Source of the DNA: Paenisporosarcina sp. OV554
GTDB taxonomy: Bacteria; Bacillota; Bacilli; Bacillales_A; Planococcaceae
Direction of reading: 5' to 3'
DNA: 64,000 nt
NCBI RefSeq assembly: GCF_003058165.1
Contig: NZ_QBUC01000005.1
Location: 124,001-188,000 of the forward strand
The notes beneath the pieces are model-generated. The model made no database searches and was not told the DNA's origin. It saw only the letters and a program-made list of their open reading frames with translations. Below, piece by piece: positions 51,630 to 61,271 of the stretch (position 1 is its first letter; each line of letters begins with the position of its first letter). The position numbers and the translations under genes were made by a program.

Positions 51630-52349
51630 TCATTCGCCTAAATCAACATTATGATAAACTTGTTGAACATCTTCTAAATCTTCTAATGCATCAATCATTT
51701 TCTCGAATTGAATTTGAGCATCCACATCAAGAGGAATGTCGTTTTGCGCAAGCATCGTCAGTTCAGCTACAGTAAAGTCTGTAATTCCTATGGTTTTAAA
51801 TGCTTCTTGAACTGCATGGAACTGATCTGGTTCAGCATAAACAATGACTGATTCTTCTTCTTCTAAAACATCACGTACATCGACGTCCGCTTCGACTAAA
51901 AGTTCGAATATTTCATCTGCCGTTTTTCCATCAATCCCAATAACAGCCGTTGCATCAAACATGTAAGCCACAGATCCGCTGACACCCATGTTTCCACCGT
52001 TTTTACCAAATGCAGCACGAACATCTGAAGCTGTACGATTGACGTTATTTGTCAGAGCATCAACGATAACCATTGAGCCATTTGGTCCGAAGCCTTCATA
52101 ACGTAGTTCATCATAACTTTCTTCTGATCCGCCTTTTGCTTTTTCAATGGCACGATCGACAATTGCTTTTGGCACACTATATGTTTTTGCGCGTTCTAAA
52201 ACAATTTTTAATGCTCGGTTAGACTCTGGATCTGGTTCACCTTGTTTTGCAGCTACATATATTTCGCGTCCAAACTTAGCATAGATTCGACTTGTATTTG
52301 AATCTTTTGAAGCTTTCTTTTCTTTAATATTATTCCACTTACGTCCCAT
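51630..52349 (-). CDS. yebC: YebC/PmpR-family DNA-binding or translation-associated protein
   Basis: 239 aa, complete, same length as B. subtilis YeeI. It begins [20 protein letters not shown], the family signature. Later blocks are [19 protein letters not shown] and [16 protein letters not shown]. Family members were described as transcription regulators, and recent work links them to translation of proline-rich stretches. Monocistronic with a terminator after it. Confidence 0.92.
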   Translation of the reverse strand: MGRKWNNIKEKKASKDSNTSRIYAKFGREIYVAAKQGEPDPESNRALKIVLERAKTYSVPKAIVDRAIEKAKGGSEESYDELRYEGFGPNGSMVIVDALTNNVNRTASDVRAAFGKNGGNMGVSGSVAYMFDATAVIGIDGKTADEIFELLVEADVDVRDVLEEEESVIVYAEPDQFHAVQEAFKTIGITDFTVAELTMLAQNDIPLDVDAQIQFEKMIDALEDLEDVQQVYHNVDLGE

Positions 52350-52519
52350 TTCGATTCACTCTCTTCCCGGTGTGTCTATCTAAATAATGATAATTTCATA
52401 CCATATACTTTACGCTTGCTCACTGTTGCATTATACACCAAGAGCTTAATAATTTTCGAGTGAAATCCCAAAAAAGACTTCTGTTTTATCCTAATAATGC
52501 TAGTTGAATATGAACTCAT

Positions 52520-52551
52520 AAAAAAAGACTAACTCATTTGAGATAGTCCAT
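52520..52551 (-). terminator. Terminator hairpin
   Basis: GACTATCTCA / TGAGTTAGTC stem followed leftward by TTTTTT, just after the small hydrophilic protein. Confidence 0.75.
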
Positions 52552-52557
52552 TGATCA

Positions 52558-52728
52558 TTAGAGACCTTCTGTATTAATGCGGGGTTGCGTCACCACAGTC
52601 TCTGTATTTTCATTTTTCTCTTCTGAAACATCGTTTGATGAAAGTTTAACATTTTTTGTTTCATTATCCTTACGAGTAATGGTTTTATCATCATGATTGT
52701 GTTTGTCTTTATTTTTATTATCGGGCAT
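52558..52728 (-). CDS. Small hydrophilic protein of unknown function
   Basis: 56 residues from ATG 52728 with a strong GGAGGA site six bases upstream. It begins MPDNKNKDKHNHDDK and is almost devoid of hydrophobic residues, Asn/Lys/Glu/Thr-rich, with VVTQPRINTEG near the end. Such disordered small proteins are common among Bacillales stress or spore proteins; I know no specific family. A terminator follows. Confidence 0.65.
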   Translation of the reverse strand: MPDNKNKDKHNHDDKTITRKDNETKNVKLSSNDVSEEKNENTETVVTQPRINTEGL

Positions 52729-52740
52729 GCATATTCCTCC

Positions 52741-53186
52741 TTCGAATCATTTATAGAATGTAGTTTGGTTTAGGTATACCCGGAATTCACTTTTATCACA
52801 CGCTTCAAGCGCTTGAATGCTTATTTTTGTTGTTTCGGTTAAGATATATCATTCAATTCTAGAGAGCTGGGTGTCCCTCGCGAAATAAAAAGACGAATGA
52901 TTTTTATTAAAAATAATTAAATCGTTCGACTTTTAACTAAAAATTCACTTGAATCTATGAATTTTGTAAGTTAGTATTGTCAAATAGAGAATTAGGAAGG
53001 TCATTCTGTGAATTCCTATAAACACATCATAATAGTAAAAGGAGTAGATTATGAAAACTAAAAATAGATGGTTGTTAAATCATAAGCGAAGTTGAATTTA
53101 CTCTGTAGTTAGTTCATGATTGCGATATAAGAAAAGCAGGATCAATTAATATTTCCATAAAAGAAAAAAGGAAAGTTGGAGAATTC
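52741..53186. other. Intergenic region before fhs
   Basis: About 445 bp. It contains an imperfect inverted repeat (52888-52940, arms AAAAGACGAATGATTT and AAATCGTTCGACTTTT) and a 14-codon frame (53051-53095, start MKTKNRW) behind AAAAGGAG at 6-nt spacing, possibly a leader peptide. I saw no other gene, recognised riboswitch or repeat. Confidence 0.45.
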
Positions 53187-54851
53187 ATGTCGTTTACAGA
53201 CTTATCCATTGCTACGAATGCAACGATGTTACCGATACAGGAAATTGCTGATAAAGCAGGAATACCACGAAAGGCACTTGAATTATACGGAAATTATAAA
53301 GCCAAGATTGACGTCCATTCTCTGCCACCTGTGACTACTCAAGGCCAAGTCGTCTTAGTTACTGCCATCAGCCCAACACCTGCTGGTGAAGGAAAATCGA
53401 CGGTTACGGTAGGACTTGCTGATGCATTTAATCAACTAAATGAGTCTGTCATCGTCGCAATGCGTGAACCATCGCTAGGACCTGTTATGGGAATGAAAGG
53501 CGGAGCAACTGGCGGCGGATTCGCACAAGTATTGCCGATGGAAGACATCAATCTTCATTTCACCGGAGATATACATGCCATCACATCAGCAAATAATGCA
53601 TTATCCGCGCTTATCGATAATCATTTACATCAAGGTAATGCACTAAATTTAGATCCAAGAAGAATTGCGTGGAAACGAGTTCTTGATATGAATGACCGTG
53701 CATTAAGACAAGTAACTATAGGTTTAGGCGGTCCACTACAAGGAGTTCCTAGACAAGATGGATTTGATATCACCGTGGCCTCTGAAATTATGGCAGTCTT
53801 ATGCTTGGCAACAAGCCTCGAAGATTTGAAAGAGCGCCTTGCTCAAATGGTCATTGCTTATACATATGATAAAGAACCCGTAACTGTACGACAATTAGGT
53901 GTTGAAGGTGCTCTCACATTGCTATTAAAAGATGCATTCAAGCCGAACTTGGTGCAAACCATTGAAGGTACTCCTGCAATCATTCACGGTGGTCCTTTTG
54001 CAAATATTGCCCATGGCTGTAATTCTTTGATGGCAACAAATACCGCTAGAAGACTGGCAGATATCGTCGTAACGGAAGCTGGGTTTGGGGCAGATTTAGG
54101 TGCTGAGAAATTCATGCACATTAAATCAAGAAAAGGTAACTTCCACCCAGATGCCGTAGTCATTGTTGCGACCGTACGTGCCCTCAAGATGCATGGGGGT
54201 GTTGAGAAGAATCAACTTACACAACCAAATGCTGATGCTGTGAAACGCGGGATGTCGAACTTAGCAAAACACGTAGATACGATTCGTCAATTTGGTATTG
54301 AACCAGTCGTTGCATTAAACCGTTTTACAGCAGATGCACAAGATGAGTTACAAGAAGTTATGAAATGGGCTAAATCACAAAGTGTTCAGATTGCATTGAC
54401 CAATGTATGGGAGCAAGGTGGTAAAGGTGGACTTGAATTAGCTAAGCTTGTTAAAGAAGAATTAGCTAAACCGAAAAACTTTACTATGCTTTATGATGAA
54501 ACCGATTCGGTCGAAGAAAAACTTCGAATTATTGTTCAACAAGTATATGGTGGGACTGACATTCAGTTAACAGATAGTGCCAAGAAAAAGCTGGTAGAAC
54601 TAAAAAAATATGGCTGGGATGCATTGCCAATTTGTATGGCCAAAACTCAATATTCTCTTTCTGATCAGCCTTCCCTTCATGGGCGTCCTGAAGGGTTTAC
54701 CATTACCATCCGGGACATTATCCCGAAACTCGGTGCTGGCTTCTTAGTCTGTCTAACGGGTGACATCATGACCATGCCAGGTTTACCAAAACAACCTGCC
54801 GCATTGAATATGGATGTTGACTCAGATGGTAATGCGGTCGGATTATTTTAA
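53187..54851 (+). CDS. fhs: Formate--tetrahydrofolate ligase
   Basis: 554 aa, normal size. The P-loop [16 protein letters not shown] lies near residue 67. Signatures [16 protein letters not shown] (about 109) and [17 protein letters not shown] (about 295) define the family. It makes 10-formyl-THF from formate and ATP, feeding one-carbon metabolism for purine and formyl-Met synthesis. GGAAAG and TTGGAG precede the ATG. It is monocistronic with a strong terminator. Confidence 0.95.
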   Translation: MSFTDLSIATNATMLPIQEIADKAGIPRKALELYGNYKAKIDVHSLPPVTTQGQVVLVTAISPTPAGEGKSTVTVGLADAFNQLNESVIVAMREPSLGPVMGMKGGATGGGFAQVLPMEDINLHFTGDIHAITSANNALSALIDNHLHQGNALNLDPRRIAWKRVLDMNDRALRQVTIGLGGPLQGVPRQDGFDITVASEIMAVLCLATSLEDLKERLAQMVIAYTYDKEPVTVRQLGVEGALTLLLKDAFKPNLVQTIEGTPAIIHGGPFANIAHGCNSLMATNTARRLADIVVTEAGFGADLGAEKFMHIKSRKGNFHPDAVVIVATVRALKMHGGVEKNQLTQPNADAVKRGMSNLAKHVDTIRQFGIEPVVALNRFTADAQDELQEVMKWAKSQSVQIALTNVWEQGGKGGLELAKLVKEELAKPKNFTMLYDETDSVEEKLRIIVQQVYGGTDIQLTDSAKKKLVELKKYGWDALPICMAKTQYSLSDQPSLHGRPEGFTITIRDIIPKLGAGFLVCLTGDIMTMPGLPKQPAALNMDVDSDGNAVGLF

Positions 54852-54880
54852 TTTAAATTACCTTCGTTTATGAATGAACA

Positions 54881-54914
54881 AAACCGGTACGGGAGATCTC
54901 CCGCACCGGTTTTT
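54881..54914. terminator. Terminator between fhs and the nucleotidase gene
   Basis: AAACCGGTACGGGAG / CTCCCGCACCGGTTTTT; works in both directions between convergent genes. Confidence 0.88.
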
Positions 54915-56306
54915 CTATACGTTCATTTTAGTTTTCTGTTTCCATCGGTTATCCATCGCACGCTCCACAAAATCTGTTTGGTTACCATATTGACGGATGA
55001 CGTCTTTGATTTCTTCTGCTTGGTATTGATCATTGCGGTTGTTCGCAAGTGATGCATAGCCTGAACCGCGCTGTAAATAATCAGAGCTTGCTACTGAATA
55101 CCAAACATCATCTTCCATCGTTTGTCCTCCAATGGTGACCACTTCGATTACTTTGCCGTTATGTACGATATCAGCACCGGAAATATGAAGTCTTCCCACG
55201 AATTTTCCTCTGAATCCAGGACCTCTGCCATCTGCCAAACAAACTTGGACATCCAGTGATTGCTCAAGAGCTAATTTGATGTCTTTTCCTTTCACTTCAA
55301 ACGACGTTGGATTTAAAGGAGATGGACAGATTTCAATTAGCTTTTTATTGGAAATATCGTTAAAGACACCCGCATTGACAATACCACTGTTAATAAGACC
55401 AATATCGCACTTCAACATGTCTTTTAACCCGTCCGCAATTAGGTTAGTCAATGGATTTTCCTCAAGCACATCATGCCAAAGAGGATGACTGATTGTATAG
55501 AGGGGCTTGCTCAACGTTTCAATAGCTATTTCTTTATTATCCTTAAGAATAGCCAGTACACGCTCATCTTCCTTCCCGTGTTCGGTAGAAAGAGTGGCCG
55601 AATGAAGCAATTCTATGTGTCTATTCGGATTCACTTCTAATTCCACAACTCCTAAATATTCTCCGTACTTCCCTGCACTGTTCATAATTGTGCCATTGAC
55701 GATTTTTGCTTCTTTGTAAAGTTGGTGATCGTGTGCAGAAAGGATAACATCTATTTGGGGCATATCTTTCGCTAGGTCTTCGTCGGCTACAGTTCCGATA
55801 TGGCTAAGCAAAATACACAAATCGTACTTACCTTCATTTCGTTCAATCACATTCGCAATCGCAACCTGATAAGGATGCACATGAATCCCTAGACCTTCAT
55901 TGAACACACCCATATCTGGTGAAGAGCCCGTAATCAGTATACGCAATCCATTTTTATTGATAATCGTACTCGTAACTACTCCCTTGACGTTGCTTAATTC
56001 TTTTCTCACTAAGTTGTTGCTAATGAACGGGACAGAACTGTGGGTTGCCATATGTTCAAGCGTATCCATGCCATTGAACATTTCATTGTTCCCTATAGTC
56101 AATGCATTGTATCCCACTTCTTCCAGCAGTTCAATTGCCGCTATTCCTCTCGTACCTTGCAATTCGATGCTTTTAAAGTCAGCGAAATCCCCACCATCTA
56201 GAATTAAAGTATTGTCATCTTTATGCTGCGCAATCAATGTCGCGATTTTTGAAAAGTTTTCAAAGTTACTATGTATGTCATTAGTATGTAGAATTTTTAG
56301 TTTCAT
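54915..56306 (-). CDS. 5'-nucleotidase/metallophosphatase, cytoplasmic YunD-like
   Basis: 463 aa. Metallophosphatase motifs HTNDIHSNF (residues 8-16), DGGDF (about 38), GNNEMF (about 79), LSHIG and SAHDH (about 190) bind two metal ions. The C-terminal 5'-nucleotidase domain holds NPLTNLIADG and DYLQRGSGYASL. Unlike UshA, the protein starts directly at the catalytic fold with no signal peptide, so it acts inside the cell as YunD does. GGGGGA precedes the ATG. Likely substrates are nucleoside phosphates or related esters. Confidence 0.85.
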   Translation of the reverse strand: MKLKILHTNDIHSNFENFSKIATLIAQHKDDNTLILDGGDFADFKSIELQGTRGIAAIELLEEVGYNALTIGNNEMFNGMDTLEHMATHSSVPFISNNLVRKELSNVKGVVTSTIINKNGLRILITGSSPDMGVFNEGLGIHVHPYQVAIANVIERNEGKYDLCILLSHIGTVADEDLAKDMPQIDVILSAHDHQLYKEAKIVNGTIMNSAGKYGEYLGVVELEVNPNRHIELLHSATLSTEHGKEDERVLAILKDNKEIAIETLSKPLYTISHPLWHDVLEENPLTNLIADGLKDMLKCDIGLINSGIVNAGVFNDISNKKLIEICPSPLNPTSFEVKGKDIKLALEQSLDVQVCLADGRGPGFRGKFVGRLHISGADIVHNGKVIEVVTIGGQTMEDDVWYSVASSDYLQRGSGYASLANNRNDQYQAEEIKDVIRQYGNQTDFVERAMDNRWKQKTKMNV

Positions 56307-56513
56307 AATGTCCCCCAGCTATTTTTCACTCTCTTTTAATACATTCTAAAAAACTTTTTAATAATTTTATCATGTGGTAATATTATCATATATGTGTATT
56401 TTTTGTAAAAAATTATATTAACACACTTTAAGTATTTTGGACATTTAGAGTTCAATAAAGCAACTCAATAATCATTCTTAAATAAGGTAGAGTGAGCAAA
56501 AAGGAGAAATAAT

Positions 56514-57329
56514 ATGGAAAACTTAAAAACAACATTAACTAGTGTAATCGCTGGGGAAGTAACTCATATATCAATACATATTCTTGATGAAATGATTGAA
56601 AATATTGGCACGACCGACCCTGTCGTAAGAGATCAACTTATTTTTAGTGCATTTTGTAAACTGATATTCGAAGATCTTTTTGAAAAAGAGCAGTTGGAAT
56701 ATATATTGAACTCTCTATTAAAAAATAGTTCATTGTTTTTCGATTTAGAAAATTCATCGCCAGATTCTGTCTTTACGCGTTCATTCACGTCTCTCATCTT
56801 TGCAGCAATTTTAGAATATGATGTAACCAAACAAATACTTGATGAAGGTATCGTTCGACAAGTCATTAATGCTTCACATGACTATATGATGAACGAACAG
56901 GATTTGAGAGGTTATGTACAAGATAAAGGATGGGCACATGCCGTCGCCCATGGAGCTGATTTATTGGAATCACTAATCAAACATCCGTTGTCAACAGAAG
57001 CAGATGCACGAAAAGTACTCAAACATATTGCTCGATTCCTCACTATTGCAGTCGGTTATCAAGACGATGAAGAAGAACGATTAGCTCGTGCATTTGTCAC
57101 TTTAGCCACTCACCATTTAACTGATGAAATTATTTCGGATTGGCTTTATTCGCTTGATCGCTCTCTTAGAGAAAAAAGGGCAAACGATCATGGAGAATTG
57201 CAACCATACTATGCACAACTTTCTTTTAAGAATTTTTTGAAATCAGCTTTCTTTTTGTTTGAGAAACAGCTGGACAGTAAACCTTTGCAACATACTATCA
57301 AACAAGTTGTCTGTAAACTTATCCATTAA
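56514..57329 (+). CDS. DUF2785 family protein
   Basis: 271 aa, soluble, alpha-helical. The conserved DUF2785 block DLRGYVQDKGWAHAVAHGAD (about residues 129-148) is present. The family has no known activity; the HAVAHGADL pattern suggests metal or ligand binding. AAAAAGGAG precedes the ATG. It stands alone between two leftward genes. Confidence 0.82.
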   Translation: MENLKTTLTSVIAGEVTHISIHILDEMIENIGTTDPVVRDQLIFSAFCKLIFEDLFEKEQLEYILNSLLKNSSLFFDLENSSPDSVFTRSFTSLIFAAILEYDVTKQILDEGIVRQVINASHDYMMNEQDLRGYVQDKGWAHAVAHGADLLESLIKHPLSTEADARKVLKHIARFLTIAVGYQDDEEERLARAFVTLATHHLTDEIISDWLYSLDRSLREKRANDHGELQPYYAQLSFKNFLKSAFFLFEKQLDSKPLQHTIKQVVCKLIH

Positions 57330-57368
57330 CAAAATCTCGTAATCTCAGCGGGGTGTATTTTGTATAAG

Positions 57369-58145
57369 TTAAATAAAAGCGAAATATACTCCAATTACAC
57401 CAAAACCAAAGAGTGCAAGGAAGAAAACTTTCGTTGACTTAGAGTCTTTAATCGAGTCAGTCAGAATTTCTTTTACCGTCACCATATAGATCATCCCAAT
57501 AGATAAGCTGATGAAAACCGACCAGAAAACCGGACTATCGATGCCTAAAAAATTCCCGAAATATGCACCAACCCCCACTGGTAAGGCTACAATAAGAGAA
57601 AAAAAGATCAATGTCCAGATGCCCAGACCAGCGATAAATAATGGAGTAAATACAATAATCCCTTCAGGAACGTTATGAAGAAATATTGTTTGAAGGATGG
57701 AAAAGCTTAAAGTGGAGTCTTGATTAGAACCTAACGTGATTCCTATTGGAAGGTTATGAAGTGAAATACTTAACATTAGCATCGCCCCAGTGTATAAGGG
57801 ATTACGCTTTTCTTTATTTTCTGGAAGTACCCTTTGAATCATAAACGATTTATGTATGACCTTAAATAAAGTAACGCCTATTAAAAATCCCAAAATAAAA
57901 GTAAACCAATTGCCTAACTCGATTGCTTCAGGAGCAATTTCAAAACTTATTAATCCAAGAATTAAACCTGCGCAAATACTGTAAACAGTATCGATTCGCT
58001 TCTGAAATCCTTTTAAAATCCAGGCAATAATCCCCCCGATACTAAAACCTAACGCTGTACATAAATACCCAACCACCCATATAGAAGAAATGTTTACCAC
58101 CCTTATGATATTTGTTTCTATGTTTATATGGGTTTTTGTCTGCAT
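57369..58145 (-). CDS. ZIP-family metal transporter
   Basis: 258 aa with about eight membrane helices. The two ZIP metal-binding helices contain SLHNLPIGITLG (about residue 130) and FLHNVPEGIIV (about 163), the HNxPEG signature. It imports Zn or another divalent metal. The ATG at 58145 has no clear site; AAGGGTGG lies near codon 17, suggesting initiation closer to WVVGYLCTALG. A hairpin upstream belongs to the neighbouring membrane protein gene. Confidence 0.83.
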   Translation of the reverse strand: MQTKTHINIETNIIRVVNISSIWVVGYLCTALGFSIGGIIAWILKGFQKRIDTVYSICAGLILGLISFEIAPEAIELGNWFTFILGFLIGVTLFKVIHKSFMIQRVLPENKEKRNPLYTGAMLMLSISLHNLPIGITLGSNQDSTLSFSILQTIFLHNVPEGIIVFTPLFIAGLGIWTLIFFSLIVALPVGVGAYFGNFLGIDSPVFWSVFISLSIGMIYMVTVKEILTDSIKDSKSTKVFFLALFGFGVIGVYFAFI

Positions 58146-58182
58146 TTATGAAAACTACCGTAGATGCCGAAACCAAGCGAAA

Positions 58183-58213
58183 AAAAAAGGGCTTCCCAAA
58201 ATAGGGTTACCTT
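58183..58213 (-). terminator. Terminator of the membrane protein gene at 58.2 kb
   Basis: GGTAACCC / GGGAAGCC with a symmetric internal mismatch, followed by TTTTTTTT leftward. Confidence 0.6.
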
Positions 58214-58216
58214 CTG

Positions 58217-58771
58217 TTAATATTCATCATAAGGCACTTCGAGTTTCATCACCTTTTGGTAAATTTCACTTTTCACCTTTCCATCTACTATTCCGGATCC
58301 AATAAAACTGAAAGTATAACCATCTTTAAACTCGAAAATATAGTTTTCTTCGCGATTTGTTTTTTCGTCGTACATTTCGTGTGTCACTTTCGCAAGGTCT
58401 TCCCACTGGTATTCAACCTTAGAACCCAAGATCGGATTATTTTTGATAAAGTCCTTATGGAGATATACGTAGTTTTGAACACCTAAGCTGAAAATGGTGA
58501 TGAAGCCAACTACCGCCATGAACCCTAGCAACATATTTAACATTTTGGATTTTGAAAAATACATTGCACATAGAAAAACGATCACAACTGCAAAAGCTAA
58601 ACCATACATCATCATACTTGTACCTTTCGGAATAAAGACAACTTTATCAGGAGTATCCGATAGTGTAACAGAAACAATCATGGGTGTCAGCATGATAACA
58701 AAAGGGGCTATTATTAATAAAAGTAAGGAAAAAATCCAAAATTTACTTTTATCTTCCGTGTAATCCATCAT
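58217..58771 (-). CDS. Membrane protein of unknown function
   Basis: 184 aa from ATG 58771 (or 58768), which lies just after AGAGGAG; the frame extends 21 codons upstream without a site. Three membrane helices (about residues 11-32, 51-70 and 75-96) precede a cytoplasmic domain of about 80 residues. That domain has SKVEYQWEDLAKVTHEMYDEK and IFEFKDGYTFSFIGSG, resembling a small PH-like fold by eye only. No family is recognised. Confidence 0.65.
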   Translation of the reverse strand: MMDYTEDKSKFWIFSLLLLIIAPFVIMLTPMIVSVTLSDTPDKVVFIPKGTSMMMYGLAFAVVIVFLCAMYFSKSKMLNMLLGFMAVVGFITIFSLGVQNYVYLHKDFIKNNPILGSKVEYQWEDLAKVTHEMYDEKTNREENYIFEFKDGYTFSFIGSGIVDGKVKSEIYQKVMKLEVPYDEY

Positions 58772-58862
58772 ATCTCTCCTCTTTAAGTTTCTGATTTTAA
58801 TGTAATAGATCATCCTATACTTGTAAATTATCACCTGTTTATACTATACTTTTCCTCTTATT

Positions 58863-58906
58863 AAAAAAGCACCAATTAAGATAAATTCATCTTAATTGGT
58901 GCTTTT
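58863..58906. terminator. Strong terminator at the end of the flagellar operon
   Basis: A 16-bp stem AAGCACCAATTAAGAT / ATCTTAATTGGTGCTT with T runs either way; it ends the pilZ-side transcript. Confidence 0.9.
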
Positions 58907-58940
58907 CAATGTCCTTCTCCAAGCGAAGTGGTTGATCTAA

Positions 58941-59291
58941 CTAATCAACCAACATTCCTCTTCGTTGGCGAATTTGGTAAGCATTTAATTGCTTAAATAG
59001 TTGTGAAGATTTTTCCTTATCCACTACAAAATCAATTCCGTATTCAATTTCATCCGTTTTTCTAGACTTGCGAATAATAGAACCATCCATTGTAAAAGGG
59101 ATATCTAAAATCTCAAAACGACATTCTACTTTAGCAAGTAGCGAAATCTCGATTGATGAAGAAAATCCTAAGCCTTTCACACTAAGGTTATCAATACTTA
59201 GGAACATTGACTCTCCTCCATGTACTAAAAGCTGTCCACTTAACGATCTCTCAAAATTCACTCGAAAAAATTCACGACGATTTTCGCTCAT
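58941..59291 (-). CDS. PilZ domain protein
   Basis: 116 aa, PilZ only. The N-terminal RREFFR (residues 5-10, RxxxR) and the DNLSVKGLGF motif (about 33-42, D/NxSxxG) form the c-di-GMP binding site. Last gene of the flagellar transcript here. PilZ proteins such as YpfA/DgrA bind flagellar motor parts in Bacillus and slow swimming when c-di-GMP is high. GGGGGAAA precedes the ATG. Confidence 0.87.
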   Translation of the reverse strand: MSENRREFFRVNFERSLSGQLLVHGGESMFLSIDNLSVKGLGFSSSIEISLLAKVECRFEILDIPFTMDGSIIRKSRKTDEIEYGIDFVVDKEKSSQLFKQLNAYQIRQRRGMLVD

Positions 59292-59317
59292 TACGTTTCC
59301 CCCATTTACATCACTAA

Positions 59318-59755
59318 TTACATATATATATTAATTAGCATCCCTTTGATTTCTCCAACCATCTGAAGAATGTCAATACCTTCCTTTTCATTATTTAACA
59401 CTTCCTCGTGAAGTTCAATAAGTTTTTGATCAATTACTTCAACTAATTGATGATTTTTCATACCACCACTAGGGCTAAAGCTTTGTTTATCGGATAATTG
59501 CAAACCATAACTCAATGATTCTCCTATGAATTGCTTTACTAAATTCTTATAATCAACGAGATTTTCTATTGTTTTTTGTTTCGTAAGCTTCTGTCCTTGT
59601 GCATCCACACGAGTCATTAATTGATTTAAAGATTCCAGCTGCAATTTTGACTGAGATTTTTTTATTACTGCAGAAAAAGACTCCGTGTATTTATTTTCTA
59701 CAGCACTTTTATTAAGCCTGTCGCTTGGAAATTTTGTTTGCCCTTCAATACGCAA
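59318..59755 (-). CDS. yaaR: YaaR family protein (DUF327)
   Basis: 145 aa. Matches YaaR by LNQLMTRVDAQGQKLTKQKT, VKQFIGESLSYGLQL and the C terminus LQMVGEIKGMLINIYM. In B. subtilis yaaR lies with tmk and holB, not with flagellar genes; its function is uncertain. Here it is embedded in the flagellar transcript between DUF6115 and PilZ genes. TTG 59755 has GAGGTG at 6-nt spacing and gives MRIEGQTK, a better start than GTG 59764. Confidence 0.82.
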   Translation of the reverse strand: MRIEGQTKFPSDRLNKSAVENKYTESFSAVIKKSQSKLQLESLNQLMTRVDAQGQKLTKQKTIENLVDYKNLVKQFIGESLSYGLQLSDKQSFSPSGGMKNHQLVEVIDQKLIELHEEVLNNEKEGIDILQMVGEIKGMLINIYM

Positions 59756-59770
59756 ATGAAGCACCTCATT

Positions 59771-60289
59771 TTACTTATTATAGCTTTGCTTTTTGATCAA
59801 CATATTTATGACAAGTTCTACTTCTCCTTGATCAATCTTTAGTACTTTTGTTATTTGTGTGGGTGAAAAACCTTGTTTATATAATTTTGATATTTTTTCG
59901 TTTTCTAGTTCTTTCTCATTCGAATAAAAGTCATTTGTCTGTTCCTCATCGCCTTGGTTATCAATCGTATTTACATTGGTAGGTGCTATCATCAAGCTAG
60001 TATCTAGTTGTTCTTCTAATAGTCGAATTCTCTCGTCAAGCTTACTCTCTTTCACTTTGATATAATCAACGAGTTTATGATAGAGTTCATCATTTTCTTT
60101 TTCTATGCTAGTTACAAACTCCTCCATACTTTGATGAATGGCTTCCGTATCCTGTAACATTTGTGTCCTTTTTTGTTTAAACTGAGTCAAAACGATAAAT
60201 GACCTGATATTCACTAAAATCACTAAAATAACTAATCCAATTAGTAACCAATCCAAGGGTATCACCTTAACCTTCTGAACCTTATTCAA
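59771..60289 (-). CDS. SwrB-like DUF6115 membrane protein
   Basis: 172 aa. One N-terminal membrane helix (DWLLIGLVILVILVNI, about residues 13-28), a coiled-coil middle, an Asn/Glu-rich linker and a C-terminal helix-turn-helix-like piece (LYKQGFSPTQITKVLKI). It takes the place of swrB after sigD in B. subtilis, where SwrB promotes flagellar assembly. TTG 60289 is the listed start; TTG at codon 12 with AAGGTG before it is equally possible. It follows sigD with five bases between. Confidence 0.75.
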   Translation of the reverse strand: MNKVQKVKVIPLDWLLIGLVILVILVNIRSFIVLTQFKQKRTQMLQDTEAIHQSMEEFVTSIEKENDELYHKLVDYIKVKESKLDERIRLLEEQLDTSLMIAPTNVNTIDNQGDEEQTNDFYSNEKELENEKISKLYKQGFSPTQITKVLKIDQGEVELVINMLIKKQSYNK

Positions 60290-60294
60290 AAAAC

Positions 60295-61068
60295 CTAATA
60301 ATTTTCATGTATAGATAGAACAGATGCACGTAATCGCAACATTGCCTTCGAATGCAGCTGAGAAACTCGAGAAACACTTACATTTAGAACTTCTGCAATT
60401 TCAGTTAATTTTAATTCCTCGAAATAACACAAAGAAATCGTTATTTTCTCTTTTTCTGGCAAGCGCTCAATAGCTTTTGATAGAGATTCTTTAGTCATTT
60501 GTTCGGTTAAATATCGTTCTGGAGATCCAGAATTATCATTAACCATATTATATTTTCCAACTTGATTATGTTCATCATAAGTGGTTTCATCAATTGAAGT
60601 CATTGTAGATAAAGCAGCTTCTGATACTGTTTTGTTCAGCTCGACTTTAGTAATCCCTAGATATTCACTAACTTCCTCATCCGTAACTGAATAATTATTT
60701 TTCTGCTCTAAAACAGCATAAGCTTTTTCGATTTTCTTCACTTTTTCCCTTACAGAACGAGGTAACCAATCACTGTGCCTAAGACCATCAATAATTGCTC
60801 CTTTAATTCTCCATGAAGCATAAGTCTCAAACATTAAGTCTCGCTCGATATTGAATTTATCAAATGCATCAAGCAGCCCTTCATATGCGAGACTACGTAT
60901 GTCATCCTTTTCAACCGTTCTAGGTAAACTGATCATAAACCGTTGTACAACAAAGTCAACCAAAGGAAGATAGCGCTCTACTAGATATTCTCCCGCTTGT
61001 GGATCACGCTGTTTTTGCCAATTTTCCCAGTAATAAAGTTCTTCTTTTGACAATTTATTGTTCAACAT
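60295..61068 (-). CDS. sigD: RNA polymerase sigma factor SigD (FliA/WhiG family)
   Basis: 257 aa. Region 2 (YLPLVDFVVQRF, EGLLDAFDKF, FETYASWRIKGAIIDGLRHSDW), region 3 (VSEYLGITKVELNK) and region 4 (EKITISLCYFEELKLTEIAEV, VSVSRVSQLHSKA) are complete. It transcribes late flagellar and autolysin genes. ATG 61068 has GGTGG at 8 nt; the frame's GTG GTG at 61083 overlaps that site. It sits directly after flhG and a 29-codon ORF, without che genes between. Confidence 0.92.
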   Translation of the reverse strand: MLNNKLSKEELYYWENWQKQRDPQAGEYLVERYLPLVDFVVQRFMISLPRTVEKDDIRSLAYEGLLDAFDKFNIERDLMFETYASWRIKGAIIDGLRHSDWLPRSVREKVKKIEKAYAVLEQKNNYSVTDEEVSEYLGITKVELNKTVSEAALSTMTSIDETTYDEHNQVGKYNMVNDNSGSPERYLTEQMTKESLSKAIERLPEKEKITISLCYFEELKLTEIAEVLNVSVSRVSQLHSKAMLRLRASVLSIHENY

Positions 61069-61178
61069 GAGTTTCACCACCACTTCTAAGATTGCAAGAA
61101 AAGTGCATAGCGCCTTTCTGACCCCTATATAGAGATCTTAGGCTGGCGCTTGCTAGACATAGGTACGAGAGACGTGTA

Positions 61179-61268
61179 TTACTCAATTTTTGCTGTGAAA
61201 ATATACTGTTGTTTTTCGTACATTTGCGCTTTCGTTTGTTCCTCAATATCAACGGCATTCTTTAACAT
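61179..61268 (-). CDS. 29-codon ORF between flhG and sigD
   Basis: ATG 61268 lies three bases after the flhG stop (TAG GCT ATG) and runs 29 codons to TAA. The product (MLKNAVDIEEQTKAQMYEKQ, ending AKIE) is hydrophilic with a helical, coding-like composition. No good ribosome site, so it could depend on reinitiation from flhG. It may be a real micropeptide or the stump of a lost gene in the place of the che block. Confidence 0.4.
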   Translation of the reverse strand: MLKNAVDIEEQTKAQMYEKQQYIFTAKIE

Positions 61269-61271
61269 AGC

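Noticed and set aside
61055-61258. 67-codon frame between flhG and sigD
   Set aside because: It overlaps the sigD start, has low-complexity Lys/Arg/Ser content and no site; the 29-codon frame in the same gap looks more coding.
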